This document shows, piece after piece, positions 63,543-64,000 of a DNA stretch of 64,000 bases. The stretch's first letter is position 1. Each line of letters starts with the position of its first letter. This DNA is from CAWCLK01 sp963796225. Lineage in GTDB: Bacteria > Actinomycetota > Nitriliruptoria > Nitriliruptorales > Nitriliruptoraceae. The position numbers and the translations under genes are program-made. The DNA is taken from the NCBI GenBank assembly GCA_963796225.1, contig CAWCLK010000033.1, forward strand, positions 1-64,000, read 5' to 3'. Under the pieces are notes generated by a model. That model was not told the DNA's origin. It saw only the letters and a program-made list of their open reading frames with translations, and made no database searches.

Positions 63543-64000
63543 ATGGTGTCGACCGAGTCGTACGAGACCCACGAGGTCGACCACGACCCGAACCTGACCG
63601 CCCTGCTGGCACGCGCCGTCGTGACCAGCCCGGGGCGGTCGGGGGACCAGCTGCCGGACACCGAGCTGGTGCGCCGTGGGGTCACCATCGACCGTGACGA
63701 CCTGGCGGCCTACGCCGAGGTGTGTGGGTTCAACCTCACCGACACGCTGCCGGCCACCTACCTGCACATGCTGGCGTTCCCGCTGTCGGTGCAGATCATG
63801 GCGGGGCGGGACTTCCCGTTCGTGCTGGCCGGGCTGGTGCACGTGCGCAACCGCATCACGCACCACCGTCCCGTCCGGGCCGACGAGGTCGTCGACGTCG
63901 CCGTGCGCCTGGCCGACCTGCGGCCCCACCCGAAGGGTCGGCAGTTCGACGTCATCGCGCGCGCCCAGGTCGACGGCGAGGTCGTCTGGTCCTCGGTGTC
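63543..64000 (+). CDS. MaoC-type 3-hydroxyacyl-thioester dehydratase, HtdX-like (partial)
   Basis: Starts two bases after the FabG4-like stop; runs off the window after about 152 residues. LPDTELVRRGVTIDRDDLAA and YAEVCGFNLTDTLPATYLHM form the N-terminal hot-dog half, and FPLSVQIMAGRDFPFVLAGL with VHVRNRITHHRPVRADEVVD continues it. The catalytic Asp/His motif is expected in the second half, beyond the end. By position and style it corresponds to mycobacterial HtdX (Rv0241c), which hydrates or dehydrates acyl chains in the same locus. Confidence 0.85.
   Translation, partial: MVSTESYETHEVDHDPNLTALLARAVVTSPGRSGDQLPDTELVRRGVTIDRDDLAAYAEVCGFNLTDTLPATYLHMLAFPLSVQIMAGRDFPFVLAGLVHVRNRITHHRPVRADEVVDVAVRLADLRPHPKGRQFDVIARAQVDGEVVWSSV

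Overview
The window is very GC-rich (most third codon positions are G or C), gene-dense and carries mostly short intergenic gaps with many ATGA/GTGA stop-start overlaps. Together with SBP_bac_5 transporters, MpaB/DUF2236 oxygenases, an EtfD-like reductase and a fadE-fadA2-fabG4-dehydratase locus arranged like one known in mycobacteria, this points to an Actinomycetota chromosome, perhaps a deep-branching lineage because it also has a V/A-type ATPase operon. The lineage call is inference from gene content, not from a marker gene. No rRNA, tRNA, integrase, transposase or CRISPR array was seen. At least 20 single-base frame breaks are scattered over otherwise well-conserved genes, including an ATPase subunit, so sequencing or assembly indels are more likely than true gene decay.

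Layout. 1-0.8 kb: a TPP riboswitch (minus strand) leads thiamine diphosphokinase and the start of a lipoprotein, probably a thiamine-uptake binding protein. 0.9-3.6 kb: a secreted penicillin-acylase-family enzyme with a C-terminal LPTTG wall-sorting signal. 3.8-15.5 kb: an oxidative catabolism block holding two MpaB-type oxygenases, a luciferase-like flavin monooxygenase, a GGDEF protein, cytochrome P450 plus TetR regulator, Baeyer-Villiger-type monooxygenase, acetoacetate-decarboxylase-like protein and a molybdopterin oxidoreductase. Four 27-bp palindromic sites of one family lie in front of these transcription units, and a fifth lies before an SDR at 36 kb, suggesting one regulon. 15.7-25.9 kb: a beta-oxidation block of two divergent operons around a MerR operator: fadJ-like/thiolase/acyl-CoA dehydrogenase on the minus strand and merR/three acyl-CoA dehydrogenases/SDR on the plus strand.

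25.9-33.9 kb: a complete, translationally coupled V/A-type ATPase operon (stalk coil, C, I, K, F, E, A, B, D) ending in a universal stress protein. 33.9-36.9 kb: an AAA ATPase inside an elaborate inverted repeat, a methyltransferase, an SDR. 37-43.3 kb: a five-gene oligopeptide/nickel-type ABC importer. 43.4-53.8 kb: class III nucleotidyl cyclase, NAD(P)-binding epimerase-like protein, CDF metal exporter, membrane-anchored DUF4185 protein, an orphan solute-binding lipoprotein, a GT-C membrane protein, ACT-domain malic enzyme and a double-META lipoprotein.

53.9-64 kb: EtfD-like membrane Fe-S reductase, which would take electrons from the acyl-CoA dehydrogenases via ETF; a DUF559-like nuclease and DUF6665-like gene pair bracketed by two copies of a bipartite palindromic repeat; then two acyl-CoA dehydrogenases divergent from thiolase, FabG4-like reductase and a MaoC-type dehydratase (cut by the window end). 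A 21-bp operator family sits twice in the fadE/fadA2 promoter gap and once upstream of etfD, tying fatty acid oxidation to its electron outlet.
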